Assembly: GCF_963678635.1 (NCBI RefSeq)
Contig: NC_087062.1
Span: 8,050,193 to 8,110,192 of the forward strand
Origin: Symsagittifera roscoffensis
Lineage: Eukaryota; Xenacoelomorpha; Acoela; Convolutidae
Reading direction: 5' to 3'
Length of the DNA: 60,000 nt
Shown: piece by piece, positions 38,042-49,732 of the stretch
Layout: every line of letters begins with the position of its first letter
How positions within the stretch are numbered: the stretch's first letter is position 1
Notes under the pieces: model-generated
Seen by the model: the letters and a program-made list of their open reading frames with translations, nothing else
Told to the model about the DNA's origin: nothing
The model's database searches: none
Made by a program: the position numbers and the translations under genes

Positions 38042-40411
38042 TCAACAAATTTCTTCCACTAAATAAACTGTTGTCGGATGAGATGATGAGGGTGATGTCA
38101 CGGTTGTTAAATCTACCACGTCGATTTGGTGGCTCTCCATTTCAATAGAGGTTGCTTCTATCGTTAGGTAAGCTGAGGGAGTGTGAATTTGATTGGGTGT
38201 TGGTTCGTCTGGATTCTCGTCCGATATATCTATTACGCTTGTAAACACTCTCTCACCCAGCATCGTTGGGGGTTTTCTAGCTCGCATGGGTCTAGTGTTA
38301 TGTCGTGCATAAATATCGGGAAGTTTCTTGGAGGGCGGTGATTTCACCGGTGATGACGCTTTTCTCTTAGCTGTACCGGAAAATTTCGGTTTAGTATTGA
38401 TAGGGGCAAAATCTTGTAGCTGTTTCTCCAATTCTGTCGTGGTAGCCGGCTCAGCACTCTTTTCAGTTAGTTCCGTTCTAGTATTTCCGGAGAGATCGGT
38501 ACTTCTTGGTTTATTTTCTCAACTTCATCGAGGCTGTCCAGGAAGATTAGCTGCGGGGTTATATGTGGGTCTGCACTATTGTCACCTGAATCGAGATCAA
38601 TCAGCGGAATCTCAGCCTTTTCTACTTTCTGTTCGGTCTGATTCGTGATTTCGGCTTTAGGATCTATTCGGTCTAGTGATAAATGTTCTAATGTCTTTTC
38701 GTTTAGGGTTTTGGTCTTTAGCTCTTTTAACGAGATTAGGTCGCTGGCATTGTCGTCTGATTCGTCTTCAGTCGGGTAATTCGTCGCTTGGAGTTCTTTT
38801 TCGCGGATTCTATGATGGTCGGGTTTGCCCGACGGGCTTGACTCATGGTCGCTTTCGAGGCCTATAGGGAATCTTAGTCTTTTCCGCTGTTCTTCCTCCT
38901 CTCTAAGGAGTGTCTCTCTGGAGCTATTCATGGCCGCGTTCTGCCTCGCTATATCTAGCTCTTCGAATCTTGACTGGAGATTCCGTTTCTTTTGCGTCAC
39001 TCTTGAATTTTTAAAGCCGACGTTTCTTTGTGGTTTCGCAGTCTTCCTCAGTCCCTTTGTTGCGTAAAATTTGACTAGTTGGTCTCTTTTTCTCGGGCTG
39101 GATTTCTTCTGAGCAAGTTGTTTTTTGATAGCTAAATCAGATTTACGTATTATTTTTCCGTTTTTTAAGGTACTGTGTGGTCTGACTCTCTTACAATTTC
39201 ATCCTTGAGTTCACTATAGAATGGTTCACTCTTCAATCTAACTTGAACTTTTCTATAAATAGTAGTCTTACCCGGCGGGTTGTTCAGAACTGAGTTTTTT
39301 ATGCCCAAAGCATCTCGTTTTTCTGCACGTGAGAGCACTTTTACTGGGGAGCCAGCGCTGGTTGGGACGTATCTCACTGCATTAGAAACTGCACCGGACA
39401 ATTTCGGTTTAGTATTGATAGGGGCAAAATCTTGTAGCTGTTTCTCCAATTCTGTCGTGGTAGCCGGCTCAGCACTCTTTTCAGTTAGTTCCGTTCTAGG
39501 ATTTTCCGGAGAGATCGGTACTTCTTGGTTTATTTTCTCAACTTCATCGAGGCTGTCCAGGAAGATTAGCTGCGGGGTTATATGTGGGTCTGCACTATTG
39601 TCACCTGAATCGAGATCAATCAGCGGAATCTCAGCCTTTTCTACTTTCTGTTCGGTCTGATTCGTGATCTCGGCTTTAGGATCTATTCGGTCTAGTGATG
39701 AATGTTCTAATGTCTTTTCGTTTAGGGTTTTGGTCTTTAGCTCTTTTAACGAGATTAGGTCGCTGGAATTGTCGTCTGATTCGTCTTCTGTCGGGTAATT
39801 CGTCGCTTGGAGTTCTTTTTCGCGGATTCTATGATGGTCGGGTTTGCCCGACGAGCTTGACTCATGGTCGCTTTCGAGGCCTATGGGGAATCTTAGTCTT
39901 TTCCGCTGTTCTTCCTCCTCTCTAAGGAGTGTCTCTCTGGAGCTATTCATGGCCGCGTTCTGCCTCGCTATATCTAGCTCTTCGAATCTTGACTGGAGAT
40001 TCCGTTTCTTTTGCGTCACTCTTGAATTTTTAAAGCCGACGTTTCTTTGTGGTTTCGCAGTCTTCCTCAGTCCCTTTGTTGCGTAAAATTTGACTAGTTG
40101 GTCTCTTTTTCTCGGGCTGGGTTTCTTCTGAGCAAGTTGTTTTTGATAGCTAAATCAGATTTACGTATTATTTTTCCGTTTTTTAAGGTACTGTGTGGTC
40201 TGACTCTCTTACAATTTCATCCTTGAGTTCTCTATAGAATGGTTCACTCTTCAATCTAACTTGAACTTTTCTATAAATAGTAGTCTTACCCGGCGGGTTG
40301 TTCAGAACTGAATTTTTTATGCCCAAAGCATCTCGTTTTTCTGCACGTGAGAGCACTTTTACTGGGGAGCCAGCGCTGGTTGGGACGTATCTCACTGCAT
40401 TAGAGATATTG
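38042..40411 (-). pseudogene. Element 2 post-integrase charged tail with a 1.02-kb tandem duplication
   Basis: The tail encodes charged, probably disordered protein: a Lys/Arg/Glu-rich block (MTQKKRNLQSRFEELDIARQ), an acidic Asp/Ser/Glu block, and a basic SPVKSPPSKK segment, ending at 38042. Copy A (about 38374-39392) and copy B (about 39393-40411) are almost identical: the same reading starts at 39000 and 40019, a period of 1019 bp. The duplication fuses the end of one unit to the start of the next (INTKPKLSG then NAVRYVPTSAG) in frame in the 284-residue ORF 39165-40019. One-base indels between copies shift frames. Tails of this sort follow integrase in Ty3/gypsy elements and may aid chromatin targeting. 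Confidence 0.75.
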
Positions 40412-40467
40412 TCATAAGATGATGAGTTCTCATCCAGATCTCCGTCTTCAATGTCCTCAGGGGCGTC

Positions 40468-41802
40468 TCAGTCGTGTCTTCTTTCTCGACTCATGAGTTT
40501 TCGGCCCTTATCTATGCATAACAAGGTTTTGCTCCAATCAAGGTTATTTGAGGAAGGTGACTTGACTAAATTATGCCAGATGGTATTTGGGGATCTACCA
40601 AAGTGGGCTTCGAAGGGGGAGCAGTTAAGCGACTGTTGTGTTACCGTGCTTAGGCATTTTATTATCTTCAGTAATGCCGATTCTAGTGATGTTTTTGGGC
40701 GTTCTTGTGCCATAACCAAGAGCCTTTCCTTAATGGTTCTGATTAAGCGCTCAACTAATCCAGTGGCTCTATGGTCACCCACTGGGCTAATTATAACCTT
40801 TATGTTATGTTCATAGCTAAATTCTCTAACTTGCTTGGAGATAAAACCAGATCCCTGATCTGTTCTGATAGTTCTAGGTACCCCATGTAGAGCTATGTAT
40901 TTGCTAAGAAAGTTTATGATGGATTTTGCCGATGTGCTGGATGTTATCTGAGCAGAAGGGAATTTTGAAAATCTATCCACGCATACCAATATGTATTTTT
41001 TTGTTCCCCATACTAGTTTTAAGGGACCGGCGAAATCTAATTCCATTTCTTGGTTTGGTTCTTTGAACGTTGGGAGTTTCCCTAGGGTATTATGATTTGA
41101 AAGGGGTTTCAAGTTTTTACATGCTTTAACGCACTCAATGCAGTTTTCGCCGTGCACTTGGATTTCGCGATAAATTTTTGGCCACCAGATGTATTGGGTT
41201 GCCAAACTTTTCATTGCAAACTGGCCTGGGTGAGCCTCATGTATTCGGTGGAGCATTGTTGATCTTAGGCATGCTGGGATAACTAGTCGATTGTCCAGAT
41301 AAAGACATCCTCCGCTGACGTTTAAATTATTCAAGTACGATTTATAGTAATATCCCAATTGTAAAATGTCTTGTTTGCGGTCTTCTTCAATTGCTTTAAT
41401 TATTTTTTTCATTACTAGATCTTGTTTTGATAATAAGGACATAAATTTTGAATCAAAAATTTCAGGCCAAGAGAAAGGGAATATGTTAATTTTAACTGAT
41501 TTCTTCTTACTAGGTGATCTTTCTAAGGGGTTATCCGACGGGTTGCTAGTACTTGGTGTTAAAGTATCCATGTTTTCAAATATAGAACGTTCTCTCTGTT
41601 CAGTAAGTTTTAGTTGTTCAGCCATATCTTTCAGTATTTTAAAGTTTGTAAAGAAGTCGTTGATTTTGCAGGATGCGTCACAATCTTCCGTTCGCGAGTG
41701 AGAATTTTGACACACTGAAATGTTAGAGTAGTTAACTATAGCTTGGAAAGTTTCAGCGGCGTTAGCAATTTGTTTCTCACATTCTATTTCTTGGCAGGTC
41801 AT
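40468..41802 (-). CDS. pol: Element 2 integrase region (444 aa)
   Basis: The segment begins with a ~130-residue linker and then shows the integrase zinc finger (HRIHEAHPGQFAMKSL, then CIECVKAC), giving the HHCC pattern. The catalytic core has ELDFAGPL (first Asp), RTDQGSGF (second Asp) and GLVERLIRT (Glu), followed by SPFEAHFGRSPNT. Catalytic residues are complete, so this part could fold. It is, however, separated from RNase H by stops between 41803 and 41904 and by a frame change, and its C-terminal tail is cut by the stop at 40468. Closely related to the element 3 integrase (58194-59525). Confidence 0.85.
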   Translation of the reverse strand: MTCQEIECEKQIANAAETFQAIVNYSNISVCQNSHSRTEDCDASCKINDFFTNFKILKDMAEQLKLTEQRERSIFENMDTLTPSTSNPSDNPLERSPSKKKSVKINIFPFSWPEIFDSKFMSLLSKQDLVMKKIIKAIEEDRKQDILQLGYYYKSYLNNLNVSGGCLYLDNRLVIPACLRSTMLHRIHEAHPGQFAMKSLATQYIWWPKIYREIQVHGENCIECVKACKNLKPLSNHNTLGKLPTFKEPNQEMELDFAGPLKLVWGTKKYILVCVDRFSKFPSAQITSSTSAKSIINFLSKYIALHGVPRTIRTDQGSGFISKQVREFSYEHNIKVIISPVGDHRATGLVERLIRTIKERLLVMAQERPKTSLESALLKIIKCLSTVTQQSLNCSPFEAHFGRSPNTIWHNLVKSPSSNNLDWSKTLLCIDKGRKLMSRERRHD

Positions 41803-41903
41803 ATGATCTGTCGACTGGCCAATCGTATTTCAGTGTGTGACGTCATGTGCTAAGAAATGTTGGGAGAATTTATTTCTTATTTGCGACCACGAATATCTCG
41901 GCA

Positions 41904-43194
41904 TCAAATGATCAAAACCTCAAAACCTAGGAGTGTACTAATTTGATTTACCGAGGCGATAACAATTTTTTTGTCGTCAAGAGAAACTGGTGCGGGTTCA
42001 CCCGATGGGTGTCGGGATAGACAATCAACAAATCTCATATCTTTACCCGGTAAATGTTCGACAGTTAAGTCGATTGGTATTAATTTGTCTGCCCAACGGG
42101 TTAGACGTGATTGAACAGTTTTAGTGTATTTGTCGTCTTTCAGTGCTCCTATTAAGGCTTTGTGGTCTGTAAGGATTGAGAATTGTTTACCCAATAGATA
42201 GTTTTAAAAATGGTCTAATGCCCACACTAGACCCAGCAATTCAAGTTCATTGGTGCTGTATTTCAGTTCAACTATGTTCAAAAATCTGCTTGCGAACGCT
42301 ACAGTTTTCCAATTCTCCCGATGGTCTTGTTCGATGGACGCGCCCAGTCCTAAATGTGAGGCATCGCATTTCACTCGGGTATTTAGTTTTACGTCGAAAT
42401 GGTGATTCGTTACCGTAGTACAAATTTCTTTCTTAGTTTTTTCAAACACCTCAACGTGCAACCCGGACCATTTAAATGGTTTATTTTTCTGCATGAGTTC
42501 TCTAAATGGTGCTGATAAGGACGCCAAATTTGGTATAAACTTGTTGAATTGGTTAATCGATCCCATTAATGATCTTATTTCTTTGACACAATTTGGTTCT
42601 TTCAGATTTCTGATTGCGTCAGATTTATGTATTAGTGGTGTCGTCCCTTTTGCGTCGATTTTAAATCCCAACCAATCTATGTTGTGAGTCAAAAATGTGC
42701 ATTTTCCCCATTTTATGGCTAATCCCTCGTCGTCTAGCGTTTTTAAAACGTTGATAACTAGTTTTTTGTGTTCATCCTTGCTGCCCACGGTAACAATGGG
42801 TATTTGGTAATTTTTCCGTCAAACGGTACATTATACGTTGGAAATCGTTAGGCATAACGCCTAGCCCATAAAATCCGGTTTTAAAAAGGTAGGAGCCTGT
42901 TATTTCTCCCCCCACGATGTTGAAATTACATTGGTTACTTGCCTTTTTTGAAAGCGGTATTTGGCTATATGCGTACTTTAGATCGATCGATGAGAACCAA
43001 ATGTTTCTTTCGTCGTGACCCCTAATCGTAACTGCTACGTAATCAATTAATTCAAATAGATTCGGCATTTGATATTTATTGCGAAATATCTGTTTGTTCA
43101 ATAGTTTCGAGTTTAAAGCTAATTTAATTGATCCGTCCCTTTTGGCTGTAATTACGATAGGAGAGACAAAACAATCTTCAGAGCATCTAGACAA
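41904..43194 (-). pseudogene. pol: Element 2 reverse transcriptase and RNase H, broken
   Basis: RT fingers and palm are clear on the minus strand (FVSPIVITAKRDGSIKLALN, SIDLKYAYSQIPL for motif A, KTGFYGLGVMPNDFQ). Around 42772-42795 the frame breaks just where the YxDD box should be: one frame ends at HCY and the other resumes at VGSKDEHKK, so the two catalytic aspartates are missing. The thumb/connection follows (LGFKIDAKGTTPL), then RNase H (CDASHLGLGASIEQ, STNELELLGLVWALDHF), an in-frame TAA at 42204, and TDHKALIGAL. The RT is therefore catalytically dead. Confidence 0.88.
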
Positions 43195-43258
43195 TTTTTC
43201 GATGTGCCGTCTCTTAGTAATTGGTCGATAAATAGTTTAACTTTAGGGAGAAGATGGA

Positions 43259-43927
43259 TCAAATGCGTTTCCCGTTCACCTGTATCGGCTGTATTGGTTC
43301 GTTAAAATAAGTGTTAACTATGAAGTTCTTTGATCTACCGGTTCTTTTTATGAGATCTGGAAATTGTTTTGATATGTATGTTTTAAACTCATTTACTGAT
43401 AGTGTCTCTTGGTTTTGGTCTGACTTTCTGTCCGATGCAAATCTTATTTGATTGACGTCTGTCCCGATGGGTGATCCTTTCTGAATTCTCCGTAGCCCTG
43501 GCCCGTTGGGTGGAGGTTGTTTTTGGAATACTACTATTCCCAGGTTCGGTAATATGTCGTTTCCGAGGAGATTTCTTTCTGCTCTTTCGGTAATGAAAAG
43601 TTTCTGGTCACTAGCGTCCCAGCCCTTCGATCGAATTCTCACCCGAACTCTTCCAATAATGTTGATTGTGCTCCCGAAGCCTTGGTACGCTTTCTTTGTT
43701 ATTTCATCCACAGGTTCTAACTTTAAAAATCTATCTCGTATCTTCAGTTCATGGAGTAAGTCTTTTTCCATGAATGAGACTGGGCTTGATGAGTCAATCT
43801 GGATTTCGGTACAGTAAGGGTTGAAATTTCCCAGAGATACCTTAAACGTCTTTTTTAGTTCTAGGCCTTCGTGGTTAAATACAGTTCTCACTCCACGTTC
43901 TATCTTATCTTCCACTGCATTTTTTTG
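43259..43927 (-). pseudogene. pro: Element 2 protease region with altered active site
   Basis: This frame overlaps the end of gag by about 25 bases in the -1 register. It encodes a retropepsin-like domain with IQIDSSSPVSFM, where the usual Asp-Ser-Gly triad reads Asp-Ser-Ser, and a later LLGNDILPNLG flap/helix motif (the 'ILGRD' equivalent). The Gly-to-Ser change in the active-site loop probably abolishes activity. The related element 3 keeps DSGSP. The frame ends at 43259, before RT. Confidence 0.75.
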
Positions 43928-43928
43928 G
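43918..43928 (-). promoter_or_regulatory. Candidate gag-pro frameshift site (A7 run)
   Basis: On the minus strand cccaaaaaaatg sits at the end of gag, where the overlapping protease frame is -1. A seven-A run read as AAA AAA A is a plausible slip site. Element 3 has no equivalent here, so an old indel remains possible. Confidence 0.4.
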
Positions 43929-44993
43929 GTATCTGTGTACCCGCTAGAACTAGAAAATCATCTAAGTTGACGTCAAATTCGGGATTTTCCTGCGGGCTAC
44001 TCCGGGTGTTTTCGTTTTCCTGGGGTAATTGGTTTTGTTCGACTATGTTTGTTTGGGTTCTCGCTGAACTCCTGCAATGTTTTGCAAAGTGGCCTTTACG
44101 TCCGCACGTATTGCAATTTCTATCCCTGGCCGGGCATGTAGTTAAGTGTCCTTTCTTGAACTGCTGGCCACAGTTGCGGCACTTATTGTTTTCGACGATA
44201 TTTTGGGTCGGTTCATTCTTTATGTATTGTGGTCTCTGTACCGCATTATAGGTGGGAAATTTTAGGTACTGTTGATGGATTTTAGTACTTTTCTCATGGA
44301 CTAGTACATAAGATAGTACGTTTTCTGGAGTCAGATATTCAATGCATAGTTTCTTTTGAATCTTAACGTTTCGCATATTTGTAATGAAAATGTCTCTGAC
44401 CAATTCTGACTTGAGTTCCCCCAGTTTACAATTTTTTGCCAATTCGGATAGTGTTTCGTGGAATTTCTCTAAAGACTCGTTTTCTTTCTGTCATCGGCCA
44501 AAAAATTTAAATCTTTCGTATGTTAGATTTGTAGTGACCGTAAAAGTAGTTTTCAGTAATTCCCAGAATTCGGCAAAGTTGATGTCTAATATTCTTTTCC
44601 CAGAATTTTTATGCGATAAACATTTCTGTCCTTCTTTTCCGAGTGCCAGGTATAATTGTGATTTTAATTTCTTGTCAATATCTCCGATTTGAAGTCCATT
44701 GAATTTTGCATTGTCTTCTGCCCTTCTCCTTCTCATTTTTTCGTTGTCATTTAGTATAGCTATTCGGTGGTGTTCTTCTTTTTCGGCCCGACGGGCTTGA
44801 TCATCGGACGGGTCCGCTGGCTCTGCCATGGGGTATACTAGTTCGGTTCTTACTGGTGGGTTGATTACATCTTCGATGTCCACGGAATCTTTCGCGATGA
44901 TTGTTACTTGGAACTTTTCCGACCACCTTTCCCAGTCGTGTTGGTTTTCACTCGATGTGTTGTTCCAAAAGAACTCTAGTCCTCGTAGGTTCG

Positions 44994-45011
44994 ACTCGTT
45001 TGACTGCGCCT
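44994..45011 (-). promoter_or_regulatory. Element 2 primer-binding site
   Basis: Immediately after the 5' LTR the minus strand reads aggcgcagtcaaacgagt. A ggcgcag(t/c) core is typical of PBS sequences complementary to tRNA-Ser in 17.6/297-like elements. The first base is A instead of T, which weakens the CCA pairing and also destroys the gag ATG. Confidence 0.55.
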
Positions 45012-45351
45012 TGTTAAAAAATTAGGATAAAACTGTCTGTGATTAGAATTGATAAAACTTAAACTAAGACTAGTTTAAGACGGTGTGGCTAAGATTCCTA
45101 CAAATTAGTTGTAGGCTTTTATTTAAGGTTAAATAAAAGACTGAGGTATCTAAGCTAAGTTAAGAGATGTTAAAAAAAGGTTGAATTAGTTTCGGAGGAT
45201 TAGTTGCATATCAAAAAGTATCAATGAACAAACTCTCAGTCTACCAAAAGCCGTTGCGCATTTGGCAGGTATTTTAAATTAGCGTGTTAAGAGGTCACAG
45301 CTAAATATAACTCAAAGGTTATAAAGTCAACATAAACTATCACATTTGACA
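45012..45351 (-). repeat. Element 2 5' LTR
   Basis: 340 bp, matching 37006-37344 with about six substitutions and one A-run indel. It is followed by the gacct target duplication. Confidence 0.9.
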
Positions 45352-45356
45352 GACCT

Positions 45357-46699
45357 GTCTGACGATTATTAGTGGTTCCTAATTTCCGCGGTAAAAATGG
45401 TAAAAAAAAACTTTTCACCCCCGAGCACAATTTTTTCCCATTTCGTCGACGTAGAATTATTTTCAAAAGCTTTCAATATTCCACATAATTAGTATCAGAT
45501 CTTAAGTCAGGTTTAATAAATTGTTTCAACCTGGCTTGTTGATCCATCTTTAACTTGCGTTTTGCTTCCAATCGAGCTGAGTAAGTTTCATCATATTATT
45601 CAATAAAAACAACCTACAAAAAATTACCCAGTAGCTGAGAAGCAGCTACCAGTGGCCGAGGACCGCTGTTTATGCCACAACCATCACGATTCAAAATGGG
45701 TAGTTCGCAACCAACTCAGCTGAAGATTGGTGAGTCGCAACCATTGAGACTCAAAATGGGCGTGCCAGGATTTTGCGCGATCAACATTCTGTGTGAGACT
45801 TTAAGAGACGCAAAAAAATTATGCCGCCAATTTGTACAACCGAGAAGTTTCAGGACTGATTCTACAAAAATTCAGCGCTACTTTCCGCGACCGAATGGAC
45901 ATATGTCGCGACCAACTTTGTGCGACCAACTAGAATCACGTCGCGACTATTCTCTTGTTACGTCATGTAACTAGAATCACGTCGCGACTTGAAAATAAAA
46001 ATAAAAGAAAGTTAGATAAAATTAGATAAGCTTATATTTTTCACAAATTTTTTTAAGTATTTGATTTTAGTGTAGCGTAAAACCATTTTTTCTCTTGACT
46101 TTTACAGTTTGAGTTGAGCAAATCTCTTTCAAAGCTGTTGCTAAATGTTTTAATCTCGTGAACGTTTTCAATCAACTAAGCGATATAACATAAACATAAA
46201 AACTATTAGTAAAAAAAATCATAAAAAATGTTTTAAGAAATTATGTCTACCACAATTTTGCAACTCTCGATAAAAGTACTTTTATTCTAGATAAACTGCC
46301 AAACGGGACATTTTGATTCACAGAGGCAAAACTGAGCTTCGCACCATTTGCGATAAAAAAACAAAATGCCAAAAATCTCAAACGAAAAGTGAAATTTAAA
46401 TTAAATCTGTTGAAAAAAACGTAGATTGAAAATATCCACATCAAATTTATGTAATAGTTCTAAAATTCAATTATCAAGAAAATAAGAAGGAAATGAGCCA
46501 ACCAAACTCCACTCATTTATTTCTCATAACTAAGAGATGGAAACGCTCAGAAAAAATGTTGCTCGAACAATTGACATCCAAAAACTCCTAAAAAAGCTTA
46601 AAACTTTGCTTAAGACCTTCCAACCAAACAACTGCATATGCATCAAATTTATCAAACATGATTTTGATATGCAAGGTTAAGAAAACTGGCACACAAAAA
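45357..46699. other. Mostly gene-free DNA with a short repeated ORF
   Basis: An ATG-started ORF at 45672-45974 contains three imperfect 10-residue repeats (MPQPSRFKMG, SSQPTQLKIG, ESQPLRLKMG), reflecting three ~30-bp DNA repeats at 45675-45765. The later block actagaatcacgtcgcgact is repeated (about 45930 and 45970). I do not consider the ORF a supported gene. The rest is AT-rich with no recognised feature. Confidence 0.4.
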
Positions 46700-47810
46700 A
46701 GACAAAACTACTCTATCAGGGCAAAGGCCTGAATTTTCCGACTGCCTTTTAAGGTTTATGGAGCAGTAATAACATAACAAAATTAAATGAAATAAAATAA
46801 AGTGAAATTTTTTTTTAAATGGGAAAATTTTTGTGAAAATCATCACCCCACACGCCATACAAAGAACAAAAGGATAGATTTCGTTCCTTTTAACAAATCA
46901 ATTATGGCAAAAAGCTTGGTTCAACCAATTTGGATCGATTTCTAAGACGGTTTAAATCTCCGCTTACGCGTTAAAAGCGCGAATTATATCGGGCGTTAAT
47001 TGTCCCAAATTGGTCAAAATGGCCAAAATGCCAATTTTTAAACCCTCATAACTTTACAAAAAATAATCACAGGTGAAATATTTTTCAAATTTAAGCTCAG
47101 GATAACAATAATTTTTGAAAAAGTTTTGTCAAAATTGGCAGTTAAAAAGTCGAAATTTGTCTGAAGAAAAAAATACCCCGAGCACAAATATTCCGTTACT
47201 TTCGTATCGAAATTCGGAACAATAACATTCAAAAAAGACAAAAATACCCGTAAAAAGAAACAAAATTGCTCGTATCAGGGTGAGGCCCTGAATGATCCGA
47301 CTGCCTCTTAAGGTCTATGGAGCAGTATTAACATGAAAAAATTAAAAGAAATAAAACAAAATGAAAAAAATTTTCACTAAAATTTGAAATTTTTATGAAA
47401 ATTATCCCCCCATACGCCATATAAAGTTCAAAAGGATAGATATCGCTCCTTGTAAAAATCAATTATGGCAAATATGCTATTTTCATTCAATTTGGAACAA
47501 TTCCTAACACGGATTAACTCTCCGCTTACGCGTTAATAGCGCGAAATATATCGCGCGTTAATTGTCCCAAATTGGCCAAAATGCCAATCTTCAAACCCCC
47601 GTAACACTACAAAAATGATCACAGGTGAAATTTGTTTTCAAATTAGAGCTCAGGACAACAATACCTTTCGAATGATATTAAAAAATTCCGTCAAAAATGG
47701 CTAATTAAAAAGTCAAAATTTGTCTGAAGAAAAAAAAACCCACCCCGAGCACAATTATTCCGTTACTTTCGTATCGAAAGTCGAAACAAAAATCGTTTTC
47801 TGTTTCGAAA
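46700..47810 (+). repeat. Tandem pair of a ~550-bp dispersed repeat
   Basis: Unit 1 (about 46702-47232) and unit 2 (about 47233-47790) align throughout. Shared blocks are cagggcaa(a)ggcctgaat, cgactgcc.(t)taaggt(c/t)tatggagc, cacgccata.aaag, ccgcttacgcgtta..agcgcga, tgtcccaaattgg, atcacaggtgaaat and ccgagcaca.atattccgttac. Diverged copies lie at 3650-4790, and part of an inverted copy at 50210-50290. No coding capacity or inverted termini. Confidence 0.75.
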
Positions 47811-49024
47811 ATTTCAGACAGAAAAAGTCTCGTGCGACAATCTCGTGCCGCAATTGCCAAATATCTTTGTAGACACAAAAATCAGGATGAAATTACAATA
47901 AAATTTTTTTGGAAAGTTATAGAATGTTTCGAGAAAAATGATATTTGAAAACGATACGCTATGCCATCAACTTAAATCGAATTCAATCAAAATTTTTGTA
48001 TACACCAATAAAGTAATCATTAAAACTAGTTCCAGGCTCTTTTAGATACAAAAAGTCAGAAATCTTGAATAAAATAAAGGAAGCTCAATGTAATATAATT
48101 TTTGATTTCAATTTTTTTTCTTCTCCAAAAAAGTTTTGACATGTATGAAAACTGCATCTCATGAGCTATATTTACCTGAAAATTTTAGTACAATCTTTGA
48201 AAAATTGTTTTGAAAATTATTTCTCGCAAAAGCAAAAACTAAAAATTTTCTTGGCTAAAAATGAAATATCAGAAAAAACATGTACAATTTTTGCTACCAA
48301 AAGTTGTTGCAGCTGCTACATTGTGAGCTGCAGATAGATCCACAATTGTTTCAAAAACCTTTTAGATTAGCCTGAAAAGTTTCTGAAGCTGTAAAAACGT
48401 CGGTCAAATGTCTATTTTTTTCGTTTGCTGCTCTGACAGATCCTTTTTTGTACTTTTTTGTGCGTTCAGGTGTCTTCTCCATTAGTTTTGAGTCTGCGTT
48501 AAACCGGTTTTTTCTGATTACCGTACGAGCTACGGTTGACCGTGTTGATGATGAAGCTCCTCAAGTTGCACAACCGGGGGGGGGGGGAGTGTTATTGATT
48601 GGCACAAAGATACGTCTGTCGGCAGACATTTTTTTTTGAAATTCAGCGATTCCTTCGGTAACGAACGTTCGACAAAATTGATGTGAAAAGCGTCCCTAGT
48701 ATTCCTGTAGTGCGTCGATTTATGTAGACATGTTTCAATTTTTACCCTAACTCCAATATTCAAGATCTTTCATCTTTAACCGAATGAAGAATAAAAAATT
48801 GTAGTAGTTTATCATTAAACAGTGTGAAAGCCAACCTGTTCCAATCTGAGTCAAACGGTTTTCTGGCAAATGCCATGTACAGGTAACTACAAAAAGCACA
48901 CTTGTATTTGAAAGTTTGACTGAAAAATACGGGAATGTTGACACTATCCCCATAGTACAAAATTAGGCCACTTGTTAGGCTACCAAGAGTTTCCAAAGGT
49001 TAATCACCGAAGGATTACCAAAGG
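47811..49024. other. Gene-free stretch
   Basis: AT-rich DNA with no recognised gene. A G run at 48574-48587 and a few coding-looking but unsupported ORFs (48448-48639, 48530-48763) are present. Confidence 0.4.
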
Positions 49025-49117
49025 TGGTGAGGCTGTCGTAGCCCTGAGGTAGCTAGGGCGTCTTTACGTCCGGTCTTCTCTCATAAATTTCCCGGGCTCG
49101 ATTGACTTAGGCCCTTT
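49025..49117 (+). repeat. Possible tRNA-derived SINE or tRNA pseudogene
   Basis: A D-arm-like stem-loop (gccc-tgaggtagcta-gggc) with an A-box character is followed about 40 bases later by a B-box-like cccgggctcgattgac and a T run at 49113-49118. The T-arm stem does not pair well and no anticodon stem is convincing, so it is not a functional tRNA. Confidence 0.35.
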
Positions 49118-49732
49118 TTTGTAAAATCTTATAACGCATTTCAAGAGATGGAAGTTTTAAACTTCTTAAAAAGCAGGATGAAAAGCCCATTGAAAATGTT
49201 TCTTTGCTAAACATTGTCAATTTACCTCTCTTACTCTTATTCTCATACTTTTTTTTTCATGAATCCTAATAATTTAAAAAATGAAAACCTTGTGGGTTCG
49301 TTGTGGGAAAGTGTTCGGTTCATACTTGTAGTAATTGGTCTATAGTTGTTCACTCACCTTGGTTGATTATCTAACCCTCTCAACTCTCCAAACCTCAAAC
49401 TCAATCCTCAAAATTTTTTCATCTTTCATCATTGATCGACATTACTTGATAATCATACAAGAATTAGATAGTTAAGAAGGAAAACATTAGCCTAACCCAG
49501 CCCAAGCAAAACAAGAAAGTATACATGGGGCTAAATTTTTGAGATAATAAATTGCCGTTTCCAAAGACCCCGCCGGATATTCGGGCTAAATTGGCTCATC
49601 CAATTGAGTGAAAGACTCAAATTGAGTCCAAAAATTTAGACTCAAATGAATTAACACGTGCTGTTATCTTTCCGATTTTAATTAGGACTTTGAAAGATTA
49701 CATTAATTATGCGCCAAACCGACACAGGTTAA

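Larger units (their letters stand above)
43900..45012 (-). pseudogene. gag: Element 2 Gag with one nonsense codon and lost start
   Basis: The frame is open from the LTR edge: after the LTR's final A the codons read AAG-GCG-CAG-TCA, where element 3 has ATG-GCG-CAG. The start codon has thus become Lys. Capsid-type sequence follows (WNNTSSENQHDWERWSEKFQ, KSQLYLALGKEGQKCL). A TGA at 44491-44493 interrupts it directly after FKFFGR; the same frame continues with KENESLEKFHETL. The nucleocapsid end has two zinc knuckles: CRNCGQQFKKGHLTTC and CNTCGRKGHFAKHC. Gag would assemble particles and bind the RNA. Confidence 0.85.
37006..45351 (-). mobile_element. Element 2: degenerate Ty3/gypsy LTR retrotransposon
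   Basis: The 8.35-kb element is bounded by ~340-bp LTRs (37006-37344 and 45012-45351; about six substitutions and one indel) and a perfect 5-bp duplication gacct (37001-37005 and 45352-45356). All ORFs are on the minus strand: gag, protease, RT-RNase H, integrase, then a charged tail. Next to the 3' LTR a short purine tract (gcgggga on the minus strand, about 37345-37353) fits a polypurine tract. It is related to element 3, sharing gag start, PBS type and integrase. No env is seen. Stops, frameshifts and a tandem duplication show it is inactive. Confidence 0.93.

Noticed and set aside
45672-45974. 100-aa ORF with 10-residue repeats
   Set aside because: Driven by three ~30-bp DNA repeats in non-conserved sequence; no family, no upstream or downstream exons seen.
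46700-47810. CRISPR-like or LTR interpretation of the tandem repeat
   Set aside because: Only two long units with no spacers, no TG/CA ends and no internal element; the DNA is eukaryotic.
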